NCBI RefSeq assembly: GCF_030272615.1
Contig: NC_081414.1
Coordinates: 779,442,119 to 779,506,118, forward strand
Source of the DNA: Cryptomeria japonica
Taxonomy: Eukaryota > Streptophyta > Pinopsida > Cupressales > Cupressaceae
Direction: 5' to 3'
DNA: 64,000 nucleotides
Each line of letters opens with the position of its first letter. The stretch's first letter is position 1. Positions 1 to 13,100 of the stretch are shown here, one piece after another. The notes beneath the pieces were generated by a model. That model searched no databases. It had not been told where the DNA came from and was given only the letters and a program-made list of their open reading frames with translations. The position numbers and the translations under genes were made by a program.

Positions 1-1769
1 GATGTAAATTCACCTCCTTGATCTAATCTCAGACATTTGATTTTCTTACCGGTTTCATTTTCTACCATTACCTTGAATAGTTTGAATTTCTCAAGTGCTT
101 CTAATTTTTCTTTGAGAAAAGTAACCCAACACATTCTAGAATAGTCATCAATGATTAGCATGAAATATCTATCACCTTGTAAGCTTTTAGTTCTAGCTGG
201 ACCACATAAATCAATATGAATTAAGTCAAGAGCATTATTGGATTTTTTTGGAATACTTTTTAAAGATGCTCTAACTTGTTTTCCAAATTGACATTCCTTA
301 CATACTGGATTGTGAGGTTTAACAATCTTAGGTAAGTCTCTAACTACCTTAGTAGTACTGATTTTCACCATGCAATCAAAATTTACATGATAGAATCTCT
401 TATGCCACAACCAACTTTCATCAATATGTGCAATCAAGCATGTCTTTTCATTGTTATTCAAATGAAAGATGTTACCTATAGTTTGATTACTGGTTGCAAT
501 TTCTAAACTAGTTCTATTCATAATTTTGCATTTTTAATTCTTGAATTGTAACTGAAATCCTTTTTCAACTAATTGAGCAACACTCAAAAGATTATGCTTT
601 AAACCTTCTACATAGTAAAAATTGTCGGTATTATGCTTACCATCAAGAGATATAGTATCTTTTCCTTTGATCAAACAAGCTTTATCATCTTCAAATCGTA
701 CTAGACCTCCATTATATTCATGAAAAGTCAAGAATTTACCTTTATCACTAGTCGTATGATGTGAACATCCTGAATCAATGATCCATTCATCCTTAACTTC
801 AACTTTAGCTGGCAGGGCCTGCTCTATCGATTGAAAAATAGGTGCTGGTTGATCTTCTATTATAGCAACAAAAAACCATCCATTGTCTGTCGGATCCTCA
901 TGAGAATCATCAGTGACTCCTTCATCGGCAAGATAACAAGATTTATCTTTATTCTTCTTAAATCTGTATCTCTAATATTCAGGGTTAGGCTTGTATGTTC
1001 TTCTATCTTATTCTCTTAGTCTAGCATGTCTATTAGGGCATCTTGAAGCCATATGACCAATCTTATTATAGTTAAAATATTTAAAGGGTGCTTTACCTTC
1101 ATACTTACTTCCAACTGGACCTTTAAGCATTTTTCTTGCAAATAGTGCTTCAAGTTCTTCAAGTTCTTCATTTTCTCTCCCGCTTTCTTCAAGTTCTCTT
1201 GCATAAAAGGCTTTCCAATCAGATTATTCAAATGATGGTGCAGATGATGTTGATGCCTTAAAAGAAAAATCTGTCTTTATAGTAGCAACATGACCAAATT
1301 CCTCAATTTCAAAAGCTGAAAGTTTTCCAATCAATGTGTCTATAGTTACTGATGTATTAGGCATTGATCTTAACTCATTTATAGCAGTAACTTTCATTTT
1401 GTATGCCGGTGGCAATCCTCTTAAAACCTTTGAAACAATTTCATCTTTACTTAAGGTTCCTCCACAATATTTAATACCCAAAACAATTTCATTTACTCTT
1501 TCCATAAAAGTAGAAATCCTTTCATCTTCTTCCATTTTCAGATTTTCATACCTGACCCGGAAGCTTTCAAGTTTTGCAAATTTGACTGTGGAATCTCCTT
1601 CATTCAATGTTTCCAAATGGTCCCAAATAGTTTTAGCAATAGATCTATCTAATAATTCCATGATTTGTTGATCTGACAATGCGCTCAAAAGTGCTTCCCT
1701 TGCTTTGTAATCATTTTTTTCATCTTTTCCTAGGGTAAGTGGATTAGGCTGGGTTGAATCAGTTGTCAA
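1..1769 (-). pseudogene. Decayed gag-pol of copia element A (gag, CCHC, protease, integrase start)
   Basis: One reading frame runs from 1769 to 1 with in-frame stops near 1224, two near 1016-975, and one at 534. Residues 20-180 are a copia-type Gag (UBN2 family: IWDHLETLNEGDS, then RVRYENLKMEEDERIS). A CCHC knuckle near 1085-1040 reads YFNYNKIGHMASRC, so its first two cysteines are now tyrosines. The aspartic protease motif DSG (IIDSGCSHH) is at 768-776, followed by the GLKHNLLSVAQL segment before the integrase zinc region (HKRF...CKECQFGKQ). The integrase core shows HIDLCGP and then LRLDQGGEF at the window edge, the first two catalytic aspartates. No ATG heads the frame (1769 is TTG) and the usual Gag N-terminus is missing. 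It cannot make an intact polyprotein. Confidence 0.88.
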
Positions 1770-1799
1770 ATAATTTCAAACCAAAAACAACTTTACCAA

Positions 1800-2744
1800 A
1801 ATTAATGCTTGTAGATAGTTTATCAGTTAATTATAGTACCGGTAAACATCAATGCATGAAATAGAAAGACAATAACATCCAGAATACATAACACCAATAT
1901 TTGTACGTGGAAACCCTGTAGGGGGGAAAACCACAGTGGGAAACCTTACCCACAATCAGATGATACTACTACAGATAGTATGTGTATACAAATGGGATCT
2001 GAACATGCAGGAAGGCCAAGCACCTAGAGCTCACTGCTCAATCACAAGTAGGAGTCACACTAACTACAATTGGATGGTTAAATCCAATAATGATGTATTG
2101 CTCAAAATAGCATCTTCATATGCTGGATTCAGTACTGATGTAGTTCTGATATGCCTTCACAAAAACCTTGCTTCACCTTCAAATGATGTTTGTGTGTATA
2201 GCTCTACTTATTCTTGCATATACCTTCTTACAATTATTTTTCCCAATCACATATCGATCTTACAAATAAGATCTTACATATATACCATAACCTAAAGCCA
2301 ATTTTGGTAGGTCGGCTCTAAAAGATATTATAATAAAATCAATTACAAGTAAATCAATAACCGATGCAATATCTGATTCAACATGTTGGCTTAATGCATT
2401 TACAACATTGATAAATCATCTCGAAAGCGTGTTGTGCTGATCTGGAATAGATAAGTCTGTTGGTGCTTATTCTGGACCTATTTGCTGGTAAAAGAAAATA
2501 TGCAAACATGAATATACCAATGAACAAATCTCTAAGACAAAGTGTTCAAATGATGTCTTCAACATAACCAAGTGTTTTCCATGTCATTCCAAGTGTTGGT
2601 GAACAATATATCCTGTCGGTGAACCAGATACTAGTGACTGTGCATAAAGTCACTTGCTTGCCAGTGAACATTGTGAATCCTCCAAAGTGACGGAGTTGAT
2701 AAGTGTTGATAAGTGCTGACATCAATGACAAAACCATATCAACA
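1800..2744 (-). repeat. 5' LTR of copia element A
   Basis: The minus strand contains the copia LTR signature seen repeatedly here: a TGTTG start at 2744, the GTCATTGATGTCAGCA motif near 2735-2710, and the GTTTTCCC...GGGTTTCCACGTACAAAT block near 1945-1890. The downstream boundary is uncertain: neither the usual ...CAACA end nor a Met-tRNA PBS can be recognised between the LTR and gag, suggesting a deletion across the junction. Confidence 0.65.
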
Positions 2745-5399
2745 TATCCAAAGTACCAATAGAGAAAAACATAAATGAACATTTTCAAACCTTGAAAGCA
2801 AAGATGAAGACAAGAATAAGGCTACCTCAAGCAATTGTTGATAAGTATCAAAAAGAGATATGCTTTGTGATCAAGAAAGATGAAATCTGGATGGAGGCAG
2901 TTATACCTAGGACTGTTTGGGTTACAGAGATGGGATATGAGGCTGATGACAACATAGTTGAAACTTATGCAAAAGCCCTCTTAGAGGCCCCTTAGGAATC
3001 AAAAGAAAAAGTATTTGGCAATGCTGAAACAATTGAAAGTGGCATTCAATCTCAGAAAAGAGTTAAGAAAATTGAGAAGATTGCTAGGAGAGGTTCAAGA
3101 AAGGAAAAAACAATAAAGGAAGATGTTTTGAATAAAACTGGTATTAAGGAGAGTGAATTGGAAGTACTACAACCGGAAACACATCTTTCACCGGTTGCTA
3201 CTTCCTTTGATAGTGAGATACCCATTGAGTTAAAAAGGGTAGAATGAAAAAGAAAACCCTCACCGTTATCCTCACCTACACCCAGAAGGTCAAGACAAAA
3301 GCAATAGGCAGTTAGGCCTCCGGCTAAGAAATTAACACCAAAGAAAAGAAAAGAAAGACAGTTTATTCCACCATTTGATAAACTTCTGAATGAAATAAAT
3401 GAGGATGGGAAATTGAAAAACATTAGTAAGTTATTTAACACACTATCAAATGATGAAAAGGAGAGCATAGAAAACAATGTAATCTTACACTTAGACATCT
3501 ATAAGAAATTTCTAATGGAAATTGTGGATGAGATACCCAATGATTTATACAGAAGGTTAGAAGCTGGAGGGGTAGTTATTGTTGAATTAGATAAGAAAAT
3601 CAAAATAGAAAAGCTACTTGTAGTTCACCCAGTGAACTCCACATAAGAAATTGATGAGCTGATCAGTGAAGCAAAGCGAACAATATTTTCAACTAGTCAC
3701 TGACATGTTGCACTTATGGCAGGTAGAGTAAATGAAATAACAGAAGAGACTGCAGATCAGTGGGATATATTTTTTGTTGAAAAAGAGAAACAAGAAGAGC
3801 TAAAAATACCAAACTCTATCAGAGTCTACCAAAAGGATAAGGGGAAAGGTAAGGTAGGTGGACCTCCAAGCCTAAAAATAATAGATAATTTGCCCCCATC
3901 AACCTCTGATACTCCACCGGTACAAACTGATGACACACAACTGGCAATAGAGAGTATGGAAACACCACATGAGGATAAAAATCTTGATTCTAAGGTGTTA
4001 TACACAATGAACATTGACACACGGGAAGTCAATACTGTGGTGGACAAGGAAACAACTGACAAGAGGCATGTGGCAACTAAGCCACTGGCAAAAAATGTTG
4101 AATTTGGAAACACTGAAATTGGGGAACAACAACAAACTGAAAAATCAAATGAACCCCTGGTTACTGGAAAGGCAGATACTACAGGTGTGCATACTGATGC
4201 ATCTATTGAACCACTAACAACCACTGAAACTAGAATACCTACTGATTCACCGGCAGCAGACAACATAGAGGTAAACAAAGAAAAACCGATAGTGGACACT
4301 ATAGTGAAATCTTCAGAGGCACAAATAGAGACACCTTCAGGAAAGGACACTGAGAAACCAGTAGAACAATAGGTTCATACTAAGGAAAACATTGAGAAAC
4401 AAACAGAGCAATAGGCTCCTTCACAGACAGTGCCACCGACTACATCTGACAAGCCTAAGCCTTTGGTAGCTAAAGTGCAAACACAAACTAACCCTCTAGA
4501 GAAAGAGGAAAGTAAAGCTATCACAACCACTGGTGGATTACAAATTGTGAAAATAGTTGGATAGTCATCTGATACATCTATGATTGAATTCAGGCCTACC
4601 AATGTAACAGAGGTACTCTTAGATTCAATAAAGAAAATAATAGTGTAATGCACATGTGTATAAAGCTATAGATGACACTTTACCAATTTTGAAGATGATA
4701 GCTCCAAAGTGTATTATAGAGAATAAAGATTCCTTGAGCCAATTAGACACATTGTCTAAGTATATAACCGGCAACCTAATTACATTGGATCAAATAAATG
4801 AAGACACCTTCCGAGAGAAAACGAATAAGGAGAAGGAAAAATTCTTTGAGGAAACAGTAAAGAATAATAAGGAACATATGGAAACCTTATTACCAGTATT
4901 AGGTAAAGCAATTTTGGACTTCAAGAAATTGTATAGAGACGCATGTAAAACAAAATTTTTGACAAAAGACATAGATAAAGAGATCGACATAGCACATAAG
5001 GAAATAAATTATATTGCTGACAACTTGATAGGGTCATCAGACTCAATATCAGTAATTGAACAGGAAATTGTAGGATTTGAAGTGAAAATAGAAAAACTTG
5101 AGAAAGACAAAGAAAGGATAAAGTATAAGGCAAAAGAACTTAAATGAAGACTAAGTCCTAAACTGGATATCCTCATCTCTTTGAGAAAAGATATTTCTGA
5201 GGCTCTTTTTCTAGGACTTAAGACACTGGAAGAAAAAATGTACCTTCTCACCAGTACAATTCAAAGAACTGAAGCAGCACTGAAAGACAGTGAGAGGTTC
5301 AGCAACAGTCTGAATGTTGCCTTAACAAAAATTTATCAAATTGTAATAAACAGATTACAAGGAACTAGGCAGCAATCACACTCCATTGAAATTGAATGA
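2745..5399 (+). pseudogene. Decayed long accessory ORF of element B (K/E/T-rich, C-terminal coiled coil; env-like?)
   Basis: The frame is open from the junction with A at 2745, so the true start is to the left of A. It runs in one frame to about 4640 with several TAG/TGA/TAA stops (for example 2993-2995, 3245-3247 and 3305-3310), then shifts by one frame near 4645 and continues to a stop at 5397-5399. In order: a globular part (PQAIVDKYQKEICFVIKKD), a basic Lys/Arg/Pro stretch, a helical part (FDKLLNEINEDGKLKNISKLF), a long Thr/Glu/Pro low-complexity linker (3,840-4,600), and a C-terminal heptad-rich region (EKLEKDKERIKYKAKELK, then LGLKTLEEKMYLLTSTIQRTE). No catalytic motif is visible. Its place just before the PPT and 3' LTR matches the env-like ORF position of Sireviruses, but I see no membrane segment. 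It could instead be a captured or Gag-like ORF. Confidence 0.6.
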
Positions 5400-5420
5400 C
5401 AACCTTTGTCATTGATGCCA

Positions 5421-5593
5421 AAGGGGGAGTAGTGGAGATGAGAAAAATGATTAGCAGGGACATCATCAGCTCAGAGGGAGCACACATTTTGGTAACACAA
5501 TTTTGACAATTTTGGTAAATTCTTTTGGACAACATTTTTTGACACTTTTTGGATTTCTCTCATGAGTGTTGCCATCAATGCCAAAGGGGGAGA
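5421..5593 (+). other. Two polypurine-tract motifs of element B
   Basis: AAAGGGGGAG occurs at 5421-5430 and again at 5583-5593, each preceded by an ATCAATGCC/ATTGATGCC motif. The second abuts the LTR and is the likely priming site for plus-strand DNA synthesis. Confidence 0.75.
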
Positions 5594-5597
5594 TTTT

Positions 5598-6390
5598 TGG
5601 CAAATGCACACTCCAATGAGAAATTGTAGGTGATTGAAGGTATTGTCATTGATGGCAACCTTACAATCATATGGCACCAACACCGGTAGACTCTACACCG
5701 GCATACATTCACCGACACCGAAAAGATTGATTACTAGCACCCTGGCCGATAGGATTTTATTTATTGCAAAATGTAATTAATTGTAATATATTTTTGTAAG
5801 CCGACAAGGCATATTGTAATAAGGCTCATATATAAGTATGAGATCTTAGAGAACATTTAAAAGTAGGATATATGAAGTAGACATGGTTAGATTATTGATG
5901 CGAATATTAAGGTGGAGTTTGGTATAAGGTTTTGGAAGTTGCAGAGCTTAAACCGGTACTGGATCTGGCATAACAAATGCCCTTTTGTAGCAGTACATGA
6001 CATTGGATTTTCATAATCCACTTTTGTAAGTCAGTGAGACTTCTCCTTTGGTATGTAAGCAGTGAGCTTTAGGCAGTTGGCCTTCTTGCATGTGTAGGCC
6101 CCTATTGTAATAGTAATATTCTCTTATTGGCCAGTAAGCGAATATTGTGGGTCACAAATCCCACTGAGGTTTTTCCCACACTGGGTTTCCTTGTTAAAAA
6201 TATTGTGTTATGGTGGGCTTTGTATGTTGTGCTTATTGTTCTTATTTACTGCATTAATTTTGGTTTACCGGTACATAGTTTTCGAATGCTTTTCATTTAA
6301 TAAGCTAAGAAAATCCATTAACCAGCAAGATACTGATTCACCCCCGCTCCCCCCCCCCACCTCCTCTCAGTGTCTTTGGGAATCCTAACA
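5598..6390 (+). repeat. 3' LTR of element B (about 793 bp)
   Basis: It starts TGGCAAATGC just after the PPT and ends ...GGAATCCTAACA. It includes TTGTCATTGATGGCAAC near 5640 and the CCCACTGAGGTTTTTCCCACACTGGGTTTCC block at about 6160-6190, features shared by the copia LTRs of this window. A short poly-C stretch near 6348-6358 lies close to the end, in place of the usual TTCACCCCCCTC motif. Confidence 0.75.
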
Positions 6391-6900
6391 ATATATGTTG
6401 AGAGAATCATAAGGTGGCTAGGCAAGTGGGCTCAACAATAAGAAAATTCTAGTCCAAAGAATTAACAAAACTTGTAGTTGCCACATGAAAAATAAATAAT
6501 TATTTAATATTCATCAAAGTGTCTTGTAGTTATAGAATTGCAATGATACATCAATATGTTTAATGATAAAATATGAATACATCTAATATATAATATTTAA
6601 AGTAGTATTTAAAGGGACATAAAGAGTGATATAGAATATTTAATATTTTTTAGCAACTCTTATTTTGTTAATGGTAAATGGGGTTTGTTTAAATAAAAGA
6701 GCAAAATATGGTTTCATTTACTTACAACATTATTATAGAATTATACCTACAATTATGAGTTGTAGTTATGTATTTTTTTATTTTTTTCTACCATCATTAT
6801 ATCAACAATAAGATTATGAATTGTAAATACACAATGATCTATGGTAGGTTTTCTCAACTTATTAGCTTTCTTGTGTATATCACATCACATTTCTCACAAG
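6391..6900. other. AT-rich stretch without recognisable gene
   Basis: Very AT-rich, with no long open frame and no LTR, PBS or PPT motif that I can recognise. It may be the eroded 3' end of element C. Confidence 0.5.
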
Positions 6901-6916
6901 TGCAAAGAAGGTCCCA

Positions 6917-9250
6917 TTAAAGTCTACTCTCTTTTTTCAAGCCTATCCCTTCACCAGTAATCCAGCTCGATTGTGTTCCCTTCCTCCATCTTCCTCTTTC
7001 GACCAATATGCCCATCAATTCTTCAAAACTCTTTACTTGAGTGGAAGTTTCACCAAGTCCCAAGTATGATATTCCATAACAAAGTTCACCCCTTCTTGCA
7101 TTACTGTCATCCACTTGTTACTATTTTTGTCTTTGCAAGAATCCCTAAAAGTTTCTAGCTCTACTTGATTAAAGATCAACAATTCATAATCAGCTAAATT
7201 CGTTGAAGGTTGACGCTCCCAAGTTGACATTAATTAATGTACTTGGTTCTCTATTTATCTTGCAATTTGTTATAAATCACTTCTATGTACAAGTATTACA
7301 ACTATTGGCATACTTTGTATATCATTGTCAAAATTGCTACTGGCAAAGGAATTTTTACCACTCGTGTCGAAATTGCCCTACAAATCATTAATATTTTTGT
7401 TTTCTGCATGGTGCCATAATTATTAACTTGTTCAAAATTACTAGACATTGTATTACCAACTTGTGAATTTCCTATAACATACATATTAATATTACAATAA
7501 TTACTCCTCCAAATATTATTATGGGGGCAAGAAAATGACATTAGTGGTTACCTCCAAGTGCTTGAGAATTCTAACTATTTCCATTTGTGATATCAATGAG
7601 AGGTATATATTCTCTACCTTGAGTCCTTTGTACTTACTAACCTTGTAACACTCTCTCACTGAGAATCATATCCCTACTAAAATCTATCCATTTGGCTACT
7701 AGATCACACAAGTGGAAACCATAGTACTCCTCAATATAGCCAACAAAAATGCACCATTTTTTTAAATCCAATTTTGTTCACTTCTCCTCGAGGACATGAG
7801 CAAACACTTCAAAACCAAAAACCTGTAGACGACTGTAGGAAATTTGCATTCCTAGCTATCTCTCCTCTAGAATGTCCAAATATAATCAAGATGAAGAGGC
7901 TCAATTGATCAAATAAACCATTGTATTAACTATCTCTACCCAAAATTATTTCCCAATTTGGCATTTCAAAGCCTATTTTGAGCCTTGTCTAAAATTGTTT
8001 GATTCAACCTCTCAGCTGCACCTTTTTCTTGAGGGGTGAAATGAATTATTTTAATCCTTTGGATGCCATTATCTACACAAAAGCCATCAAAATACAAAGG
8101 AAAAAGCTCTTCCCCATTGTCAATTTTTAAATATTTAATTTTGCTATCAATCTAATTTTCAACTATGGCTTTGAAAATTTTAAATTTTGTGAATATTTCT
8201 ATTTTCCTACTGGGCATATAAAACTACACTTTGTGACTACAATCAGCAAGAAAATTGACAAATTAGTTAGTACCTCCAATAGAGTTACCTCAGCAGGATC
8301 AAACACATTTCACTGCATGAGCTCCAAGGGCATTGTCTTCTTGCCTTGATTGGTCTTTGAGAAGGTAGTCTATCTCTTTTGGTCATATATAAAATTCTCA
8401 TATAAATTCAACTCAATGGATTTCAAAATAGGAAGTTGAATCCTTTTGACAATGATTTAGATTTCCCTCTTGCTCATATACCCAAGCCTCTTATGCCAAA
8501 GATTTGTCTTGCTATCAATAACCAATATTGCAGCTCCCACTTTAGCATGAATCTATAGCACCTATAAGGTACCCAATTTGTTTCCTCTTGTAACAACCAA
8601 GGCTCCTTTTGTCACCTTCCAAGAGTTCAAAGAGAAGGTGATGTTGCATCCTTGAGCATCAAAATTTTGTATGGAAATCAAGTTTCTTTTGAGCTTAGGA
8701 ACATGTCTCACATCCTTCAAGAGACATTTATTTCTATTCTTCATTTGCAACATTATGTCACCTTTGATGGTTTTATCAAACATAGTTCATTGTCACCAAG
8801 ATAAACTCTACCAAGTTCACCTTCTAAATAATTTTTAAAGGCTTCCTATAATGGAGTTGCATATTAAGAGGAAATTGATTCCAACACCCATAGATCTATT
8901 GTAGTCTCACATGTTGACAAAATTATAACACCTTCATATTTTTTATATGTGGTATTAGCTTTGTTGTGCTTTGACAGATTCTACACCCTTTTGTAGGACC
9001 AACAATTCTTTTTGGTAATGTTCTTTTCTACAAAAATAGAAACTTCCATTTCTTCCTCTCGACTTCGACCTATTTGTATATTTGGATCTTGTCTTAATTC
9101 TACTTTTATCTCTATCTTGAGGTCTTCTTGTTGACGAGTGTTTTGACACACTCACGAATAGCCAGGTAGTTTACATGATCACTCACCACCTCTCCTAAAA
9201 AGAAAGTTTTGCAAAGATAATGACTCCAAGGTCTCTATAGCTATGTCTCG
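6917..9250 (-). pseudogene. Degraded copia pol of element C (CCHC, protease, integrase, RT start)
   Basis: Recognisable blocks in minus order: a CCHC-like knuckle at about 9050-8990 (FYFCRKEHYQKE, final Cys lost), then GELGRVYLGDNEL near 8820-8790, then VRHVPKLKRNLISIQNFDAQGC at 8,725-8,660, which is the protease/pre-integrase region. Further down are LWHKRLGYM near 8500 and integrase remnants in shifting frames. Near 7,130-7,040 the start of the reverse transcriptase module reads WMTVMQEGVNFVMEYHTWDLVKLP. There are many stops and frameshifts. No YVDD motif remains, so no reverse transcriptase activity can come from this copy. Confidence 0.75.
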
Positions 9251-9756
9251 AGAGTGATGAGAAAATCAATAGTTCATATTATTGTACTTGTCAAGGGAGG
9301 GATACTGGTGATAACTACACACTTCAGATTATCTACTTTTCTTTTATTTTTTTTGTATTTTTCCAATTTCAACTTTCTCAAAAATAAAAGCAAAAGATAG
9401 ATTAGGGAAACAAGGAAATAACAATGAAATTGATACAATAACAACTGAATGATCCACACAGTTAGTATTTCATAATCCAAATATTATCAATACCACTAAA
9501 TCAGTATTCAAATGACAAACTCTGAAAAATATATAAATTCAGACAAATTGCACACCAATGGAGATGAATATCACCAAACCAATAATCACCCTATCAATTT
9601 AATCCTCATATACCATTTGCATGTGCAATATGATTCATAAAATAATAAAGCATCGAAAAGAACTAGTTGCTGATTCAAATGATAGAAGTTAGCAGATCAC
9701 GAAGAACACAACCATATAGAACACACAAGTTGATCAAGCAATCCACAAGATGCTTT

Positions 9757-9896
9757 TTTATTAAACTTCAAAGAGTATCACAAAATCTTCTAAACTCATA
9801 GAAATCTGCATAAAATCTCTAATAGAATCTCTAAAAATGGACCTCAAATCATCAATTTGTGGACCCTCAAAATGGCCCCAATCGTACAATTTATAG
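9757..9896 (-). promoter_or_regulatory. LTR-like TATA box and polyadenylation signal
   Basis: On the minus strand CTCTATAAATTG occurs at about 9897-9886 and AATAAA at 9762-9757, some 130 bases downstream. This spacing is typical of the U3-R portion of an LTR, which supports a 3' LTR of segment D here, but no matching copy is evident at the other end of D. Confidence 0.4.
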
Positions 9897-10186
9897 AGTT
9901 TTTCCCTACATCCTAGGAAATAATCATGCCTACATACTAGGGTTACAAAAAGGAAGGAATTTCAGTCAACATGCAAGTTGCTGCTTGTGAACTCTAGTTA
10001 AGTGCTACTAAAGTGACACTCCATGTTCACTTCCAAAATGGTTCTTCACCAACAAGTATTTTGAACCATACAAAAATAGTGCCTTAAAAATCAAGTATGA
10101 GATGCAAATCATGTTCATATTTCAGTTGACATGGCGGTGGGAGTGACCTATCATGCATTCATCTTTTAGAACTACCTATTCATCTT

Positions 10187-13100
10187 TCACATCTTCTTGT
10201 ATTTCTGGTAGTTGTTGATAAAGTAGTCTAAAACAACAGCAGGTGGGTCAGCAATATAACCTATCTGAAACTTGGATACTTTAAGTATCTCTTTTATACT
10301 TTCCACCTTGCCAACCATCTCATCCATTAAGGTCTCAGCTTCATGGCACTATAATAATACATACATGTACAGATTCATTGTATCTACAATGAACTCAATA
10401 GTCTCTAAAAAATGAGCAGCAACATAAGAATCCCACTGGCTAAGTACACTCTCTTAGTGTAATACTCCATCTCGTTTGAGACTATGACTATGCCATCTGA
10501 GTAGTCTAGTCAAAAATTATTCATACTTATCAAGTGTATCCAAGAGAAAAGGATGTTCCTTAATTACTTTGACATGACCTTTATCTATTATTTCCATTTT
10601 CAAATCTAAAATATCAATGTATGATGGCAAATTGGCAACCATCTCATCTACCAACAAATCTTCCCTAGTAATCACATCCTCTTCCAACTCTCTAATCTTC
10701 TTCAAAATATTGTGCTTTTTAGCAAGTTGGTGCAGTTGTTGCTTCCACTGTGTAACACAAGATATAAGGGAATTTTCATTAAAATGGGCTTCTTCTACTA
10801 TTTCCATTGTGTTTTGCAAGAATATTTTTACTTTGCCCAGTTGGTCCTTCGTCCAAGCTTTAACTGATGTAGCTACCTTTTTCATTTTATATATAGCTTT
10901 AATATCACCAGGAGGGAGTGAAGAAGTGGATGGAAAAGCATCATTAGTTGTGGAGTCAAGAGGCTTGGCTATTTCTATAATCAATTGTTTGTACTACCTC
11001 AATTGTGCCTTAACATGTGCCTTAGTCTTCTATTCCTTCTCCATCCTTGATTGGACAATAGAGGTCATAGCAGCCAAGGTAGCCATCTCTCCCCACTTGG
11101 TCTATTTACCAAAATTCACCATAGACACTTGATATCTAGGGGTAGCTTGAGAGGATTCTTTGGCATCCTACATTGGTGCTACTATAATGGTGATTACCTT
11201 TCCAGAGTCTATTCTTGAAAGATGATTAATAGTTTTTGCTTTCTTTGTTCTCCTCGAAGACTCTGTAATTTCATCTTGTAATGTTATACTAGGGAGGGCG
11301 ACCTTCTCTTTCTTTTTAAAAGTAATTTAACTTAACCATTGCGGGACAACGTCATCATGCTCCTCTCCCCGAACTGCTACTTCCATAGTGACCTTAAGAG
11401 CCTCTAAATTCTATTCTTCCTTTTCTTGTCATTGATCTTTACCTCGTTGCTCCTCCTATTGATTGTCTTGCTGATCCTGTTGATCTTGAGGAGTTGGTGG
11501 TCTTTTCTGAAATTGAGAAACTTGTTGGGCGAGACTAGTTTGAATAGATTGATCAAGCTATTGATGTATTTCTTCTAACTTTTTAGAAACCTCTTCTTCA
11601 AATGGCCTTTGTGTTTCATCTTTATGCCCTTTCTCATCTCCTCCCAATTATTGAATAAAAATCTCCTAGTCTTGAGGAGTGAGGACCATCCTTTGATCAT
11701 ATTCATCATCTTCATCATCATGTGCCTCTTCTCTCGTAACGTATACATGAATCTCCATTGGTTGTACTTGTATGGTTGGCTCTTATTTAGCCTCCAGTTG
11801 TTTCTCTAACTAGGCTATAATAGGCTCCTCCTGTGGTTCTTTCCATCTCTTCTCCACTTTCCTCTTCTTTTCTACAACTATAATAGGCTCATCATCTTCA
11901 TCTAAATCTGTTTCAATATTATGGATGACAACCGTTTCTTGTGTTGGCACTGGAGTAAGTGTATCTTATTGTGTAGAGGAAGCAGGAGGAGGTTGTACTT
12001 CGGATTCCTTCATTTGAGAGGTAGGAGGTGGTGGTTTTTCAGTTGTCTTAGCTTGAGAGACACCTTCACCTAGAACAAGACCAATAGTAGGAAGGATGGG
12101 AGTGATAGAAGCCTGCAGGATAGATTGTAACCCTATAGTGATCCTATGCTCTACAGCAATTTTCAAAAATTGAGACTCTTTCATCTTGGCATCCAATTAT
12201 CTCTTGAGTTCGTGGTTGTCAACTGGTGTTGTTGCTTCTTCCGAATCAGTAGAAGTGTTCTTTCATGAATCAGACCTTGTTCTCTTTACATATTATTTAT
12301 GTACTTTGGTCTGAGGGTTATCAATTTCTTTCCCCTTTTTCTTCTCCTTGGTAGCACTAGGATGGATCCTTAAACTTAACCATTACCTCATCCTTTCCAA
12401 AACCTTTGTTGTAACAATTTCAATATCCAAATCTTCTTGGTTGGACCATCTGATGGGAGTGAGGGGTTATTGATCAGTTCCCTTCTCTTTGAATGTAGGA
12501 TTAAGCATTTCACCATCATCCCTCAACCCTTAGGGATATTTGTTTCAATTTCAAAATTCCTGATTTGGGGAACTAACAACCTATAATATGCCTTCTCTCT
12601 TACTTCAAAACTATCTTGGAGGTTAGCCCAAAAATCCTCCAAGGCGGGATTATGTCCCTCATATGATTTTGGCATCATTTGCTTCAATTTACCATAGGGA
12701 TCATAAAACTCATGAGCATAATCAAACTCTTTTAAACTCAAATCTTGCAGTTCTTTCTCAACTGCCTTAGCTACTTGAATGATTGGACATGTATAATGTT
12801 CAAGAGAAATAGGCAAGGTGATTCTAGTTTTATGCTTGAGTGTTAACAATTCTTGTAGACCCGCCAACTACCTAGCACACTCCAAAATAATTATTTTGTT
12901 ACTGCAATATCTGGGTAGGAGGAATGGGTTACATGTGAATCCGCTAACCCGAAGGTAAGTAGATCATTGGTTTTGCAAGAACCAACACCCACACACCTTA
13001 ATCATTTGCATAGCTTCAACAATTAGCCTATATCCTACATCTCCTATCAATATTATTATTACAGTATAAATAAATGTGTCATTTATTCTCTTGAAATGTA

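Larger units (their letters stand above)
1..2744 (-). mobile_element. Ty1-copia retrotransposon A, 5' portion, truncated by window edge
   Basis: Reading the minus strand from 2744 down, an LTR is followed by gag, a zinc knuckle, protease and the start of integrase, which runs off the left edge; the order PR-IN before RT defines Ty1-copia. The right boundary is placed at 2744 because the minus strand there starts TGTTGATATGG and soon reaches the GTCATTGATGTCA motif found near the start of the other copia LTRs in this window. To its right an open frame of element B begins without a start codon, so A is inserted in B. The other TSD and the RT/RNase H part lie outside the window. Confidence 0.85.
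2745..6390 (+). mobile_element. LTR retrotransposon B, 3' portion (accessory/env-like ORF plus 3' LTR)
   Basis: A plus-strand element whose left part is cut off by element A. What remains is a long decayed ORF (to 5399), two PPT motifs (5421-5430 and 5583-5593) and a 793-bp LTR ending CCTAACA at 6390. Copies of the AAAGGGGGAG motif before the 3' LTR are a recognised hallmark of Sirevirus-type copia elements, several of which carry an extra ORF between pol and the LTR. Assigning B to that group is inference because its gag-pol is not in the window. Confidence 0.7.

Noticed and set aside
3826-4350. 174-codon minus-strand open frame opposite the B ORF
   Set aside because: It is the antisense of a Thr/Glu/Pro-rich coding stretch, which favours open frames on the opposite strand; the plus frame continues in both directions and the minus one does not.
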